Assembly: GCF_000620305.1 (NCBI RefSeq)
Contig: NZ_KK211102.1
Coordinates: forward strand, 357,428-421,427
Reading direction: 5' to 3'
From: Desulfitibacter alkalitolerans DSM 16504
GTDB lineage: Bacteria; Bacillota; DSM-16504; Desulfitibacterales; Desulfitibacteraceae
Length of the DNA stretch: 64,000 bases
A program made the translations under genes and the position numbers. The notes beneath the pieces are model-generated. The model was given only the letters and a program-made list of their open reading frames with translations. It did not search any database and had not been told where the DNA came from. Shown piece after piece: positions 1-8,231 of the stretch; position 1 is the first letter of the stretch, and the number at the start of each line of letters is the position of its first letter.

Positions 1-77
1 CAGTTGACAGGATTTCTTGTGGCGCTTTGAGCCGTCCTTTCCGAAAGCTCTGTAATCAGTTGCAGCTTCGTTGCCAA
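1..77 (-). CDS. N-terminus of a large mobile-element protein (partial)
   Basis: The minus strand reads from a TTG codon at 77 and runs off the left edge after about 25 codons (starts MATKLQLITELSERTAQ). A GGAGGG Shine-Dalgarno site lies just upstream. The opening resembles, from memory, the N-terminus of very large helicase/methyltransferase-like proteins carried by Firmicutes conjugative elements. That identity rests on a short match only; the protein body is outside the window. The gene continues the minus-strand array of the element. Confidence 0.5.
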   Translation of the reverse strand, partial: MATKLQLITELSERTAQSATRNPVN

Positions 78-90
78 CGTTTATCCCTCC

Positions 91-390
91 TTATCGTTCC
101 GGCTCGTACCTTTTCTTTTGGGGCTGCTGTACTGGTTTTTCGGGTGTATCCTTTTCCTGCTGGAGACTTTTTAAATAATGGACTTCATCCAACGCCCGGT
201 TACATAAATCCTCAAGTGCGGTCAGGCGGTCATTCATGTAATGCCCCCAGAAATATTCCTTTTCACCCTTTCTGCATTTCCACGTCACAAAGTTTGCGGG
301 TGCTTCATCACGCAGACCGATTACAAATTCCGCATTTCCCACGGTCAGTCGGTCGGTGATGACATAACCTGCATTGATTTCCTTTTCCAT
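91..390 (-). CDS. Conserved mobile-element hypothetical protein, 99 aa
   Basis: The function is not recognised. The 99-residue soluble protein begins MEKEINAGYVITDRLTVG and ends in a basic, Gln/Pro-rich tail. The ATG at 390 is chosen because AGGAGGT lies 6 nt upstream; an in-frame TTG at 396 sits too close to that site. It lies 11 nt downstream of the next gene of the array and shares with it an ending of the type KKYEQER / KKRYEPER, so the two proteins may be distantly related or sit in the same module. No membrane segment or known motif was seen. Confidence 0.55.
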   Translation of the reverse strand: MEKEINAGYVITDRLTVGNAEFVIGLRDEAPANFVTWKCRKGEKEYFWGHYMNDRLTALEDLCNRALDEVHYLKSLQQEKDTPEKPVQQPQKKRYEPER

Positions 391-401
391 GTTCAAACCT
401 C

Positions 402-1010
402 CTAACGTTCCTGCTCATATTTTTTCTGCTTTACCTGCCTTTCGGTCTGTATCTGCTTGAGCCGTTCCTTTGCCCAATCGGGCATATGTTCTGGCTTGAT
501 GGTGCCCAAAATATCCTCCCGGTTCCAGCGCGATTCCTTTCCGGAGTATAGGTTGACGGTGTAGACAGTGCGGCCCCGGGAATTGGCATGAGAGCCAAAG
601 CCGCCTGTGGCCAGCACGAGCTGTTTGTCGGCAGTACGGTATTCAGGACGCAGGCGCTCCGGACGGATGACCGCCACCTTGTTTTCAATACTCTCTCCGT
701 AATCATTCGGGATACAATGCTCCAGCACGAAAGGCTGCAGGGGAACGGTGATTTTGTCCCGTTCCGCTTTGATCGCTTCAAGCTGTGCCTGTACGCGGTC
801 GGTAAATTCTGTCATCATTTCCACGTAGTCCGCACTTGCTGAGGCATTAAAATAGTGATCGATGCCCAACGGGTTATCCCAGGTGCAATTGCATACCATG
901 TACGGATAATCGGTTTTGGTATCATCCAGTGTAAAAAGGATTTCTTTATCTCCAACATGAATGGCGTGTTTTACCTCGTAGGTATCCACCATGCGTTTTT
1001 CTTCATCCAT
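402..1010 (-). CDS. Conserved mobile-element hypothetical protein, about 202 aa
   Basis: The function is unknown. It is a soluble, charged protein without signal peptide or obvious membrane segment, with a C-terminal basic tail (KQKKYEQER). The N-terminal half opens with VDTYEVKHAIHVGDKEILFTL, which resembles in layout the start of the 99-aa neighbour (ITDRLTVGNAEFVIGL), suggesting a shared small domain. The ATG at 1010 (MDEEKRMVD) is preferred, with GGAG about 11 nt upstream; an in-frame GTG at 1022 lies on top of that site. It belongs to the minus-strand array of the element. Confidence 0.55.
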   Translation of the reverse strand: MDEEKRMVDTYEVKHAIHVGDKEILFTLDDTKTDYPYMVCNCTWDNPLGIDHYFNASASADYVEMMTEFTDRVQAQLEAIKAERDKITVPLQPFVLEHCIPNDYGESIENKVAVIRPERLRPEYRTADKQLVLATGGFGSHANSRGRTVYTVNLYSGKESRWNREDILGTIKPEHMPDWAKERLKQIQTERQVKQKKYEQER

Positions 1011-1042
1011 CGATATTTCCACTCCAATCTATGAGGAAGACG

Positions 1043-1066
1043 AAAAGGGACGGTGCCGTCCCTTTT
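1043..1066 (-). terminator. Hairpin between small membrane ORF and next gene
   Basis: There is a perfect 11-bp inverted repeat (AAAAGGGACGG / CCGTCCCTTTT) with a 2-nt loop. Read on the minus strand it is followed by T-rich sequence, so it is a likely weak terminator or attenuator after the Tad-like gene set. Confidence 0.55.
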
Positions 1067-1078
1067 GCCATCCTGCCG

Positions 1079-1168
1079 TTATTTCTTTTTCCGCTTAATG
1101 TGCAAATACACCGCACCACCGACAATTACAAGACAGAGCACGATGGCCAGTATCGCTTTCAGTTCCAC
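1079..1168 (-). CDS. Small single-pass membrane protein, 29 aa
   Basis: This short gene starts at GTG 1168 behind a near-perfect AAGGAGGTGATTTT Shine-Dalgarno site, and reads MELKAILAIVLCLVIVGG followed by AVYLHIKRKKK and TAA. It consists of one hydrophobic helix of about 18 residues and a Lys/Arg-rich C-terminus, expected to stay in the cytoplasm. It sits directly downstream of the prepilin peptidase on the same strand, so it may be an accessory of the pilus machine. The function is unknown; the ribosome-binding site is the main evidence that it is real. Confidence 0.55.
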   Translation of the reverse strand: MELKAILAIVLCLVIVGGAVYLHIKRKKK

Positions 1169-1190
1169 AAAATCACCTCCTTCAACTTAA

Positions 1191-1607
1191 TCAGCAAATG
1201 AGTTCATATATAAAAAGAGCCCCGGCATACGTGAAGAAACCAATGCTCAAAAATACGGCCAACGGGACGCTTTTTTGTTTTGTCGCCTTTGCATAAATAC
1301 AGGCGGGAAGCAAAGCAATAAAGAGAATGACCGCAAGAGAGAACAGACCAAAGCAAAAGCCCATTGCCGCCGTGAGCTTAATGTCGCCGCCTCCAACACC
1401 TCCAAACTTGGCGGCAAGGAAAAACAGGCACAATCCCGGCAGCAGAAATCCGACAATCCGCTCAAGTAAGGCTGGATATGGCAGCAGAAAAGCGGATGCA
1501 GCTCCAATCAAGAAAATAGCTATCCATGTCCAATCCGGAATAATCCGCTTTCTATAATCCATTACTGCTGCCCAAAGTATGGGAATGGCGCATAACAGCG
1601 TGGCCAT
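1191..1607 (-). CDS. A24-family prepilin peptidase (TadV/CpaA-like)
   Basis: This is a small membrane aspartyl protease predicted to cleave the leader of the Flp-type pilins encoded upstream. The 138-residue protein is mostly hydrophobic with about five membrane segments. Both family aspartates are visible: one in AVMDYRKRIIPD after the first helix and the second in the GGGDIKL (GxGD) motif. It lacks the N-terminal methylase domain of PilD, as is usual for the TadV/CpaA branch. ATG 1607 follows GGGGAA by 7 nt; the gene overlaps the end of the large secreted-protein gene. Confidence 0.85.
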   Translation of the reverse strand: MATLLCAIPILWAAVMDYRKRIIPDWTWIAIFLIGAASAFLLPYPALLERIVGFLLPGLCLFFLAAKFGGVGGGDIKLTAAMGFCFGLFSLAVILFIALLPACIYAKATKQKSVPLAVFLSIGFFTYAGALFIYELIC

Positions 1608-1609
1608 TA

Positions 1610-4600
1610 TCAATTCCCCGTGGTGACATCATCATCGTACATGCTGTCCACCACATAAATTTTTAGCTCTCCTCCGGTAACCCACTTGGATAAGGTCCCT
1701 CCCGGGGTGTGCACGTCGGTAACCAAAAGCTGCACGATATAATCCATGTTGTCGGGGAACCAGGTTGGAACATATTGCTTTTTGTACCGGAACGGTGAGC
1801 TGGGATTCTCCCGGAAAGTAAAATGATTCGTACTGTTGGACATCAACGGTACGGATGTTTCATAGCGGTACTGCGGCAGATAGACTTCCGCCGTCTGGGC
1901 GGCGGTAATCAGCTCCGGCCTGTCGTAATTGGTGTTTATGGTAGCAGTAATGCTGATGGTAAAGCCGTAGCCAGATTTGAGATAGCCCTTTGCCTTAGTG
2001 TCGTAGTCCAGTGCGGCAGTGACTTTCAGTTCGGCATAAAACTGCCGCCATACAAATTGGCCGTTTTCATAGCGTTGCTCCCACCACGTCACTTTTGGCT
2101 GGTCGCTTCTTTGCGGCGGTGCGGGGACGGTCCTGCTTTCTTCCGGCTCATCATAGGCTACATTTTTGATGACGGCATTTTGGGTATAGGTGTTGTTGGC
2201 GGCAGTGGTTTCATTGTCTAATACTTTATCGGGGTTGATGGTGGCGATCAGAGTGATGTTTTTATCAGCTTGGACATTGGGGGTATTCCATTTGAGCGAT
2301 ACGACGTTCCAGGTGTCTTGCTCCATGACCACGGCATCAACACGCTTTTTGATCGAAAGCTCCGGGATTTCAAACAGGACGGAAACCTTTTGCCCCGGCG
2401 TAAAGTCCAGGCTTCCTTTGTTGGATACCTTGATGGTACTGATGACCGTCTGGTTTTCCTTGTATTGGTCGGGCGTTATCCGCTGTACATCCAGGTCATA
2501 GGGACGTTCTACCACCATGATTTCCGCTGCCGCTTGGTTGTTGCTGGTGTTGCTATCCCTGTAATCTGTAGGCGGTGATACCTGTGCCGCCAAATGAATG
2601 GTTGTGCCTTTTTCTCCCGCCGTGCTTTTGACGACGTAAGCTTTGGTTTCATAGGCTTTGAAATTTGCAGTGGATGGCACTGTCAAAACCGCCTTGCTGT
2701 CAATGGAAGCGTTTAAACTCACTCCCGACAGCGCTTTGTCCGTGGAATTGGCAAAATACACGGTAAAGCTGTATTCCTCCTGCTCGTAAACCATGGGCGG
2801 GCAGGATAGGTTAGCCCATATGTCGCACAGCTTTTCCGAAGGTACATCCGGATTGTCTGGGTTATCGGGATTGTCCGGGTTATCAGGTGGGTTGTCGGGA
2901 TTATTAGAATTGTCCGGATTGTCCGGTGGGTTGTTAGGATTATCAGGCGGATTGTCGGGATTGCCGGAAGGCTTTTTCACTACCGTGATTTTTGAAACGG
3001 CGGTGTTGTTGGCTGGATTATCGTCACGGAAGCCGTTCGGCGTTGTAATATTGGCCCACAGGTTATATATCTCGCCCGCGTTTCCCGCCGTGCCTGTAAT
3101 GGTGAAGGATTTTGTCTCCCTGGGATTGAAACTGTAAGCTTTCGGAATTTGTGCCAAAGCGGTATCGTTGTTTGTCCCCCGCAACAGCACATTTTTCAGT
3201 TCCGTACCGGATTGGTTGGTAAAGCTCACGGTATAGCTGTAGTTCTCATATTCATATACGGTGGACGGCGCAAGAATGCTTGCCGACAAGTCGCAAAGCT
3301 TCGGTGAGTCAGGCGGCTGATCCGGGGGATTATTCGGGATATCCGGCTGGTCGGGATTATTGCCAGGGTCAGGCGTTTTTTCAGGTTCCGGTGCAGGTTC
3401 CTCAATGATTTTGATGATTGCCGTGGCTGTGTTGTTGGCGAGATTGCCGTCGATAAAGCCCTCCGGTACACCGATGTTCGCCAACAGGTTTATCACATCA
3501 GCAGAAGTGTCGGCCTTGCGTTTGATGGTGTAGGTTTTGCTCTCATTGGGTGAGAAGTCCTGCACGGCAGGAATCTCTTTGATCAGGTCATCGTCCACCG
3601 TGCCTTTGAGTGGTACATCATAAGCCAGACTATTTCCGCTGTTCATAAAAACTACGGTGAAGGAATAGCTGTCCCCCCGGTAAACCGTGGCAGGGGCGCG
3701 GATGGCAACCGACAGGTCGTTTCCGTCACAAGCCTTGAACTTGAAATAGAAGTCTGCGGTGGGAATTTTGTAATTAATTTTTTGCGTAATAGAGGTCTGT
3801 GTACTACTTTCTCCGTCGGTATATTCGGCGCTCTCCGGTGTGTAGTCCCATTCAAGACCGCAATAGATAAAATTGCGGGACAGGAGGATGTCGTCCTTGG
3901 AAAAGGTGACGGAGGTGGTCTGATATGGGAAAAGAAGCTCCGGCACTCCCTTGTCCTGGGCTGAGAGCTTTCCATAAACCTCTTGCTTGCTTTCATCACA
4001 CCAGGTTGCATCAATGTTTATTTTTACCGGAGCCTGATAGGTGGTTTCCGTGTTTCGCATGGTTTCAAAGGCAATGAGGGCTTTCTCCGTCCAGCTATAG
4101 CAGGTAGTCAATGGTTCAAAATCCATGTTCGTATCATAGGTTCCATAGAGCTTGCCGGAAGAAAAACCGTAAATTTCCACGACCAGACTACCCTTTAGCG
4201 TGTAAGTACCTCCGTCATATTTATCAATCCAACCGGCAATCCGTTCCTGCTCGTGGTCGGCAACGGTATTGGCGTTCACAAGATCGATACGCTGTGGCTC
4301 TTGAAAGGATTTCAGCAGTGTTTCGCCCTCATAGATTTCCTTTACGTTCATGCCTATGGTGCGGTAGCGGGTGTCATAAATGGCTTTGACTTGAAATACC
4401 ACATTGGCCGTGACGGTGAGGACGGCTCCCTGATCCGTTTTGGCGGTGATGGTATAAGGACCGCAAGCCTCCTTGCTTTCGACGGTCAGAATATATTCCG
4501 GCGTTATCTCCCGGCTATGGCCGCCATACTCCAATTGAACCCTTGTGAGCGTACCGGTTTTTGCTGTGACGCTCACGGGAATTTGTGCCGGGAATTGCTC

Positions 4601-4753
4601 CACGGCAACCACGCCGCTTTCGCTTTGCAGGCTGTCTATGGGAGAAGTGACATTGATTTCAATGTCGCTGTTCGATGCGGCAAACGCCTTGACGGAAAAG
4701 AGCAGACAGCATATAAATACAAGCGGCATGGCTAAAATATACTTTCGTTTCAT
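1610..4753 (-). CDS. Large secreted protein with CARDB-like domains and Pro/Asn/Asp linkers
   Basis: The 1047-residue protein has a clear Sec signal peptide (MKRKYILAMPLVFICCLLFS, then VKAFAAS). Its central part holds three repeated Ig-like domains of CARDB type, each with a pattern like YSYTVSFTN...FNPRETKSFTI and ending in PANNTA or SNNQAA. They are joined by low-complexity linkers of Pro-Asp-Asn repeats (about 2840-2970 and 3300-3400 in DNA). No LPXTG motif or C-terminal anchor was seen, so it is secreted or held by the pilus. It lies in the Tad-like operon downstream of the pseudopilins, behind AGGAGGT. A surface adhesin or pilus-tip role is inference. Confidence 0.75.
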   Translation of the reverse strand: MKRKYILAMPLVFICCLLFSVKAFAASNSDIEINVTSPIDSLQSESGVVAVEQFPAQIPVSVTAKTGTLTRVQLEYGGHSREITPEYILTVESKEACGPYTITAKTDQGAVLTVTANVVFQVKAIYDTRYRTIGMNVKEIYEGETLLKSFQEPQRIDLVNANTVADHEQERIAGWIDKYDGGTYTLKGSLVVEIYGFSSGKLYGTYDTNMDFEPLTTCYSWTEKALIAFETMRNTETTYQAPVKINIDATWCDESKQEVYGKLSAQDKGVPELLFPYQTTSVTFSKDDILLSRNFIYCGLEWDYTPESAEYTDGESSTQTSITQKINYKIPTADFYFKFKACDGNDLSVAIRAPATVYRGDSYSFTVVFMNSGNSLAYDVPLKGTVDDDLIKEIPAVQDFSPNESKTYTIKRKADTSADVINLLANIGVPEGFIDGNLANNTATAIIKIIEEPAPEPEKTPDPGNNPDQPDIPNNPPDQPPDSPKLCDLSASILAPSTVYEYENYSYTVSFTNQSGTELKNVLLRGTNNDTALAQIPKAYSFNPRETKSFTITGTAGNAGEIYNLWANITTPNGFRDDNPANNTAVSKITVVKKPSGNPDNPPDNPNNPPDNPDNSNNPDNPPDNPDNPDNPDNPDVPSEKLCDIWANLSCPPMVYEQEEYSFTVYFANSTDKALSGVSLNASIDSKAVLTVPSTANFKAYETKAYVVKSTAGEKGTTIHLAAQVSPPTDYRDSNTSNNQAAAEIMVVERPYDLDVQRITPDQYKENQTVISTIKVSNKGSLDFTPGQKVSVLFEIPELSIKKRVDAVVMEQDTWNVVSLKWNTPNVQADKNITLIATINPDKVLDNETTAANNTYTQNAVIKNVAYDEPEESRTVPAPPQRSDQPKVTWWEQRYENGQFVWRQFYAELKVTAALDYDTKAKGYLKSGYGFTISITATINTNYDRPELITAAQTAEVYLPQYRYETSVPLMSNSTNHFTFRENPSSPFRYKKQYVPTWFPDNMDYIVQLLVTDVHTPGGTLSKWVTGGELKIYVVDSMYDDDVTTGN
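2840..2970 (-). repeat. Degenerate tandem repeats coding Pro-Asp-Asn linker
   Basis: Imperfect tandem units of the type GGATTGTCCGGGTTATC (9-12 nt submultiples) encode the PDNPDNPDNP-like linker between the second and third CARDB-like domains. Such repeats can change length by slippage in frame-preserving steps. Confidence 0.7.
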
Positions 4754-5235
4754 TCGGAACCTCCTTTCTCGATTCTGTTGTTGACGCTGGAGATGGTAAA
4801 GGGAAGCCGAACCTTGCCGGTCAGGAAGCCGAAAATGCTGCGGGTTTTCAGTGTCCCTTTCAGCGTCAGCCAGGGTGGGTCATCGGTGGCCTCCAGGCTT
4901 TCAATTTCAAGCTCATAAACCCATTGCCCATTGGCATATTTGTCCATTTCCGGGTTCAGTCCCATGCTTTCATGCAAATATTCGTACAGCGTTTCCTCGG
5001 CAAGGGCGCTGTCCATCCGTGAATAGCCGTCTCTTCGGTATTCGTCGAGCATGGCGTATTCTACAGAGTCGTTTACCCCGCGCTGGAGCACGTATTCAAC
5101 TTGCTGGTAAAGACTTTCCATGCGGAAGTATTCGATCAGGATAGCGGCAAGGGTGAGAATAAAAAAGACGAGGATGAGGATAAACACAAAAGCGTCGCCC
5201 TTCTGGTTGTTCATAATGCGTTTAAAATTGCCCAC
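4750..5235 (-). CDS. TadE-like pseudopilin / membrane-anchored pilus protein
   Basis: The 161-residue protein has a short basic N-terminus (NNQKGDAFVF) followed by one hydrophobic helix of about 22 residues, then a soluble domain of about 115 residues. This is the architecture of TadE/TadF pseudopilins of Tad systems. The GTG start at 5235 is set by GGAGGG 7 nt upstream. It overlaps the start of the CARDB-type gene by 4 nt and follows a second TadE-like gene, suggesting translational coupling. The specific family is not certain; the call rests on architecture and neighbours. Confidence 0.7.
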   Translation of the reverse strand: MGNFKRIMNNQKGDAFVFILILVFFILTLAAILIEYFRMESLYQQVEYVLQRGVNDSVEYAMLDEYRRDGYSRMDSALAEETLYEYLHESMGLNPEMDKYANGQWVYELEIESLEATDDPPWLTLKGTLKTRSIFGFLTGKVRLPFTISSVNNRIEKGGSE

Positions 5236-5260
5236 AGATTTTCCCTCCTTTCCGGCATTT

Positions 5261-5746
5261 TCATTCTGATAGCTTCCAGTATTTTTCCGACATACCGGTG
5301 ATGCTTACTTTCATGGGGATATTGATCTGAACAGGCGGCGTAAAGGACGGTTTGAATAGGGTAAAGGCATAGCTGTCTGTCATCGTCACAGTAAAGGTAT
5401 CCCGCAGTTGGATTTTTTGGATTCCGTCGCAATACTCCACATTCTCGATGGTCATTTCCGGCGAAAGGCCGGTCTGCTCCTTCAGCCGGTAAAAGACGTC
5501 GTAGGCGTTGTTCGATACCTGTCCCTCCAGCTCAACCACCCGGACAACACGGCGGCACATATGGTTCAAGTTCAAATAGGCGGTAAAGATACTTAGAAAG
5601 GACATCACTGTGGCCATGAGCGTAATCACCACCAGCGTCTTGATAATCAGCTCGTAATAGGCGCTGCCCTTTCTACCCAAAAGCAGCTTTTTAAAAGGCT
5701 GAGGGGGAGAATTTCTCCCCCGTATGCCCCGGTGCTTCCTGTTCAT
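5261..5746 (-). CDS. TadE-like pseudopilin (DUF4320-like)
   Basis: The 161-residue protein has an Arg/Lys-rich N-terminus, a GRKGSAYYELIIK stretch (Glu at position +5-like, as in TadE/type IV leaders), one long membrane helix and a C-terminal periphery domain. It resembles DUF4320 proteins found in Firmicutes conjugative elements. ATG 5746 has GGAGGT 8 nt upstream. It lies between the two Flp pilin genes and the second TadE-like gene, all on the same strand. The likely role is a minor subunit in assembly of the Flp-like pilus. Confidence 0.7.
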   Translation of the reverse strand: MNRKHRGIRGRNSPPQPFKKLLLGRKGSAYYELIIKTLVVITLMATVMSFLSIFTAYLNLNHMCRRVVRVVELEGQVSNNAYDVFYRLKEQTGLSPEMTIENVEYCDGIQKIQLRDTFTVTMTDSYAFTLFKPSFTPPVQINIPMKVSITGMSEKYWKLSE

Positions 5747-5792
5747 CTGCTTGCACCTCCCCTGTGAGTAAATATACCCGGCAATGCTGCCA

Positions 5793-6002
5793 TCAGCTTA
5801 ATAAGCCGGTGATCTTGGTGACGATGCTGTTCCAGATGGTGGTGATGGAGCCTTGATACAATGTCATGAACATTGCGCCTACTACCACGACAATCAAGAC
5901 GACGATAAGCCAGCCGGTCATCTGGTCGCCGGATTTGTTTGCCAATACGTTCATGGTTTTTAGTCCTGCCATGCGAATTCTGTTTTTTAAAGTTGCCATC
6001 AT
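5793..6002 (-). CDS. Flp-like pilin 2 (DUF6133-like)
   Basis: The small 69-residue protein has a basic N-terminal leader (MMATLKNRIRMAGLK) and the segment SGDQMTGWLIVVLIVVVVGA, which is one hydrophobic helix, then a short polar end (ITTIWNSIVTKITGLLS). It is almost identical in its last about 45 residues to the next gene at 6097, so the pair is a tandem duplication. The start ATG 6002 follows GGAGGT by 7 nt. It is the likely major or minor pilus subunit processed by the local A24 peptidase; the exact cleavage site is not obvious. Confidence 0.7.
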   Translation of the reverse strand: MMATLKNRIRMAGLKTMNVLANKSGDQMTGWLIVVLIVVVVGAMFMTLYQGSITTIWNSIVTKITGLLS

Positions 6003-6096
6003 AATAAATACCTCCATATCGTTTTTTTATCTTGGTTTCATGGGAAAGGGGAGCGATGCTCCCCCCGGTGTTTTTGCCTTTCGGTTTTAAATACTG

Positions 6097-6294
6097 TTAA
6101 CTCAAAAGGCCGGTAATTTTAGTGACGATATTGTTCCAGATAGTGGTGATTGAATCCTGATACAGCGTCATAAATACTGCACCCACAACTACCACGATCA
6201 GGACAACAATGAGCCAGCCGGTCATTTGGTCGCCGGACTCGCTTTTTAGAAGTCCTCTGGCACTTGAAAGAGTGTTGGCGATTCTTTTCTTCAT
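6097..6294 (-). CDS. Flp-like pilin 1 (DUF6133-like)
   Basis: The 65-residue protein starts MKKRIANTLSSARGLLKSE and continues with the same helix (GDQMTGWLIVVLIVVVVGAV) and tail (SITTIWNNIVTKITGLLS) as its twin at 5793. The start at 6294 follows AGGAGGG; a longer in-frame reading from 6348 has no better site. It is the first small gene after the TadC-like gene, so transcription runs from the secretion core into the two pilins. A role as a structural pilin is inferred from size, hydrophobic profile and Tad context. Confidence 0.7.
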   Translation of the reverse strand: MKKRIANTLSSARGLLKSESGDQMTGWLIVVLIVVVVGAVFMTLYQDSITTIWNNIVTKITGLLS

Positions 6295-6400
6295 GGTATT
6301 TTCCCTCCTTTCTCCGGTGATTTGGATTGCGGTTGTTTTGTTTTCCATGGGTCATACCTCCTGAAAATGTATTTTGAAAAAGGGTTGCCCCGTTTTCACA

Positions 6401-7306
6401 TTAAAAAAGGCTCCCCATTGACCTGATTAGGTGGGAGCCGATAACGTAGAGCAAGGTGGCCAGGGTTACAGCCACCAATGGGATGGACGCTATTTTGATT
6501 TTGCCGGGCAGCTTATTCAGCTTTTTCTTTAAGGCTTCCTTAGCTTTGACGTCCATATCTCGGGCAAGATAGGCTAGCGCTTCGCCCTGATGCTCGCCTC
6601 GGTACAGTCCGATAAGGGCATTGACCAAAAAGGACACGTCCGTAAGGCCGATGCGTTCATTGAAATTCCGAAGGGCTGTTTCAATATTCTTGACCTTCAT
6701 CTCCATGACCAAAACCGAAACATCGTAGCGGAACACATCGCTTGCAACCATTAGGTAATCCTCGAATATCTGGATCAAATCGACCTGCACGACTGTTTTT
6801 TGGCTGCCTTCCCGGATATCGTCCAGCTTATACAGGATGGAACGGACAAAGCTTGGAAGTTCCGCTTCGATAAGTGCCTTTTTCGTTTTTAGTTTATCTT
6901 TAAAGTCCGTCGTAAAATGGAAATAGACCACAATGGAAAAAATGAGAATGACGGGCACAATGCTTTTTGCCCCGACTGCCAAAAGCGGAACCAGGAGCAG
7001 AAGGGTGAAGGAAGCGCAGATAAGTGCCCTGGCTCGATATTCCCTGGGTGTGAGGTCAATCCCTCCGCGTCTTAGCGTGGACGCCAGCTTCGCTTCCCTT
7101 GCTGGATCAAGCCTGATCCATCGGGATACCGGCTTGACAAGGGGCATGACAAAGCGGTTTAACAGCCTTTGGCCCGGTTTCTCCTTTTCGGTTTGCAGAT
7201 TTTTGATATTTTTCTTCATGCTCAGCTTCGGAATTTTAAGCAGTTGTCTGCAAATTAAAAATCCTGCCGCAGTCAGCAGGACAAAGACAATGATCTGATA
7301 AAACAA
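6401..7306 (-). CDS. tadC: TadC-like inner-membrane platform protein (T2SSF family)
   Basis: The 301-residue protein has one N-terminal membrane helix, a basic cytoplasmic region, paired helices around residues 90-125, a cytoplasmic helical domain, and a C-terminal hydrophobic helix near IPLVAVTLATLLYVIGSHL. This is the layout of TadB/TadC GspF-fold platform proteins. TTG 7306 is the start, set by AGGAGGT 6 nt upstream. It follows the TadB-like gene with 11 nt spacing. It should anchor the CpaF-type ATPase and drive pilin extraction from the membrane. Confidence 0.75.
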   Translation of the reverse strand: MFYQIIVFVLLTAAGFLICRQLLKIPKLSMKKNIKNLQTEKEKPGQRLLNRFVMPLVKPVSRWIRLDPAREAKLASTLRRGGIDLTPREYRARALICASFTLLLLVPLLAVGAKSIVPVILIFSIVVYFHFTTDFKDKLKTKKALIEAELPSFVRSILYKLDDIREGSQKTVVQVDLIQIFEDYLMVASDVFRYDVSVLVMEMKVKNIETALRNFNERIGLTDVSFLVNALIGLYRGEHQGEALAYLARDMDVKAKEALKKKLNKLPGKIKIASIPLVAVTLATLLYVIGSHLIRSMGSLF

Positions 7307-7317
7307 CTTGGAACCTC

Positions 7318-8229
7318 CTATCTGTTAACGGGTTTGGTAATCTTCATCACATAAAATGCCGTCGCAAGTGCGGTCAGCAGCATAATAACAATCAGTAGCT
7401 TGCCGATGGTGGTTTGGGTCAGGATGGAAAACCATTCTGCGTTGGAAAAGCGCATCATAGGGATGACACTGAACATTAATCCCACCGTCATCAGGTAATC
7501 CCGCCAGACTCGGACCATCATGCCATCGCTTTCGATCTGCATGGACTTTGCGTCGTTCATGGCTTTGATGATGGGAAACAAAGCAAATTTCAACCGCCGG
7601 TCGTGATAGCAGAGGATGAGCATTTTTGCCCACTCGGCAAAATATCGGTTTTTGATCTTTGCCGCCAGACGGTACAATCCGTGTTCTACATTCGGGTTGA
7701 TGAGCTTGATTTCCGATACAAATTCGTCAAAGGCCGTCGGACTTCTCAGGTGAGCCGGGATGTACCGGTTTTTTTCTTCCACATAAGTTTCCACGGCTTT
7801 GATGATGTCGTCACACCCTGCATAGGCATTGGTGATGATAGACACGGTGTTTTCCAGCCCCTCGATTTCCTCCCGCGCGGCTGTGGCGCTTTTTACGGTC
7901 AGGTAGAAGAAGGGGACAGGGGTCAGGCATACCGACATTACTGCCGCCAGCTCGACACTGTTAAACAGCATAAGCCCGGCCAAAAATCCGCCTGCTACTG
8001 ACGCGCCTGTCATAACTAAATATTTCTTTTGAGTACATCCGGTTTGCCTGAACAGGGTTTGAAACCGGATGGCAATCCGCTCGGTGATTTTCAGCTTTGC
8101 CCCCGCCAGGTATAGACGTCGTTTTTTCAGCGGGTTCTGCTCTGTTGTAAAGGGGCTCAGTCCCAACAGGAGGAAAAGCGACACGCTGATGAGAGCAAAT
8201 ACCAGGATAAGGGATATTTGAATGCTCAT
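7318..8229 (-). CDS. tadB: TadB-like inner-membrane platform protein (T2SSF family)
   Basis: The 303-residue protein has an N-terminal helix (SIQISLILVFALISVSLFLLL), a helix pair around residues 85-125, a cytoplasmic alpha-helical domain and a C-terminal helix (LIVIMLLTALATAFYVM). It pairs with the neighbouring TadC-like protein as in canonical Tad loci, where the two form a heteromeric platform. The start ATG 8229 has GGAGGT 6 nt upstream and lies 2 nt after the ATPase stop codon, so coupling is likely. Confidence 0.75.
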   Translation of the reverse strand: MSIQISLILVFALISVSLFLLLGLSPFTTEQNPLKKRRLYLAGAKLKITERIAIRFQTLFRQTGCTQKKYLVMTGASVAGGFLAGLMLFNSVELAAVMSVCLTPVPFFYLTVKSATAAREEIEGLENTVSIITNAYAGCDDIIKAVETYVEEKNRYIPAHLRSPTAFDEFVSEIKLINPNVEHGLYRLAAKIKNRYFAEWAKMLILCYHDRRLKFALFPIIKAMNDAKSMQIESDGMMVRVWRDYLMTVGLMFSVIPMMRFSNAEWFSILTQTTIGKLLIVIMLLTALATAFYVMKITKPVNR

Positions 8230-8231
8230 TT

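Noticed and set aside
2840..2970. CRISPR-like array
   Set aside because: Units are degenerate, 9-12 nt long and coding; no spacers of regular length. No CRISPR was seen elsewhere.
2793..3137. Gly/Leu/Ser-repeat frame on the plus strand
   Set aside because: It is the antisense shadow of the Pro-Asp-Asn linker in the secreted protein gene.
4253..4735. Plus-strand frame of 160 residues
   Set aside because: It is antisense to the start of the CARDB-type gene, which has a signal peptide and a ribosome-binding site.
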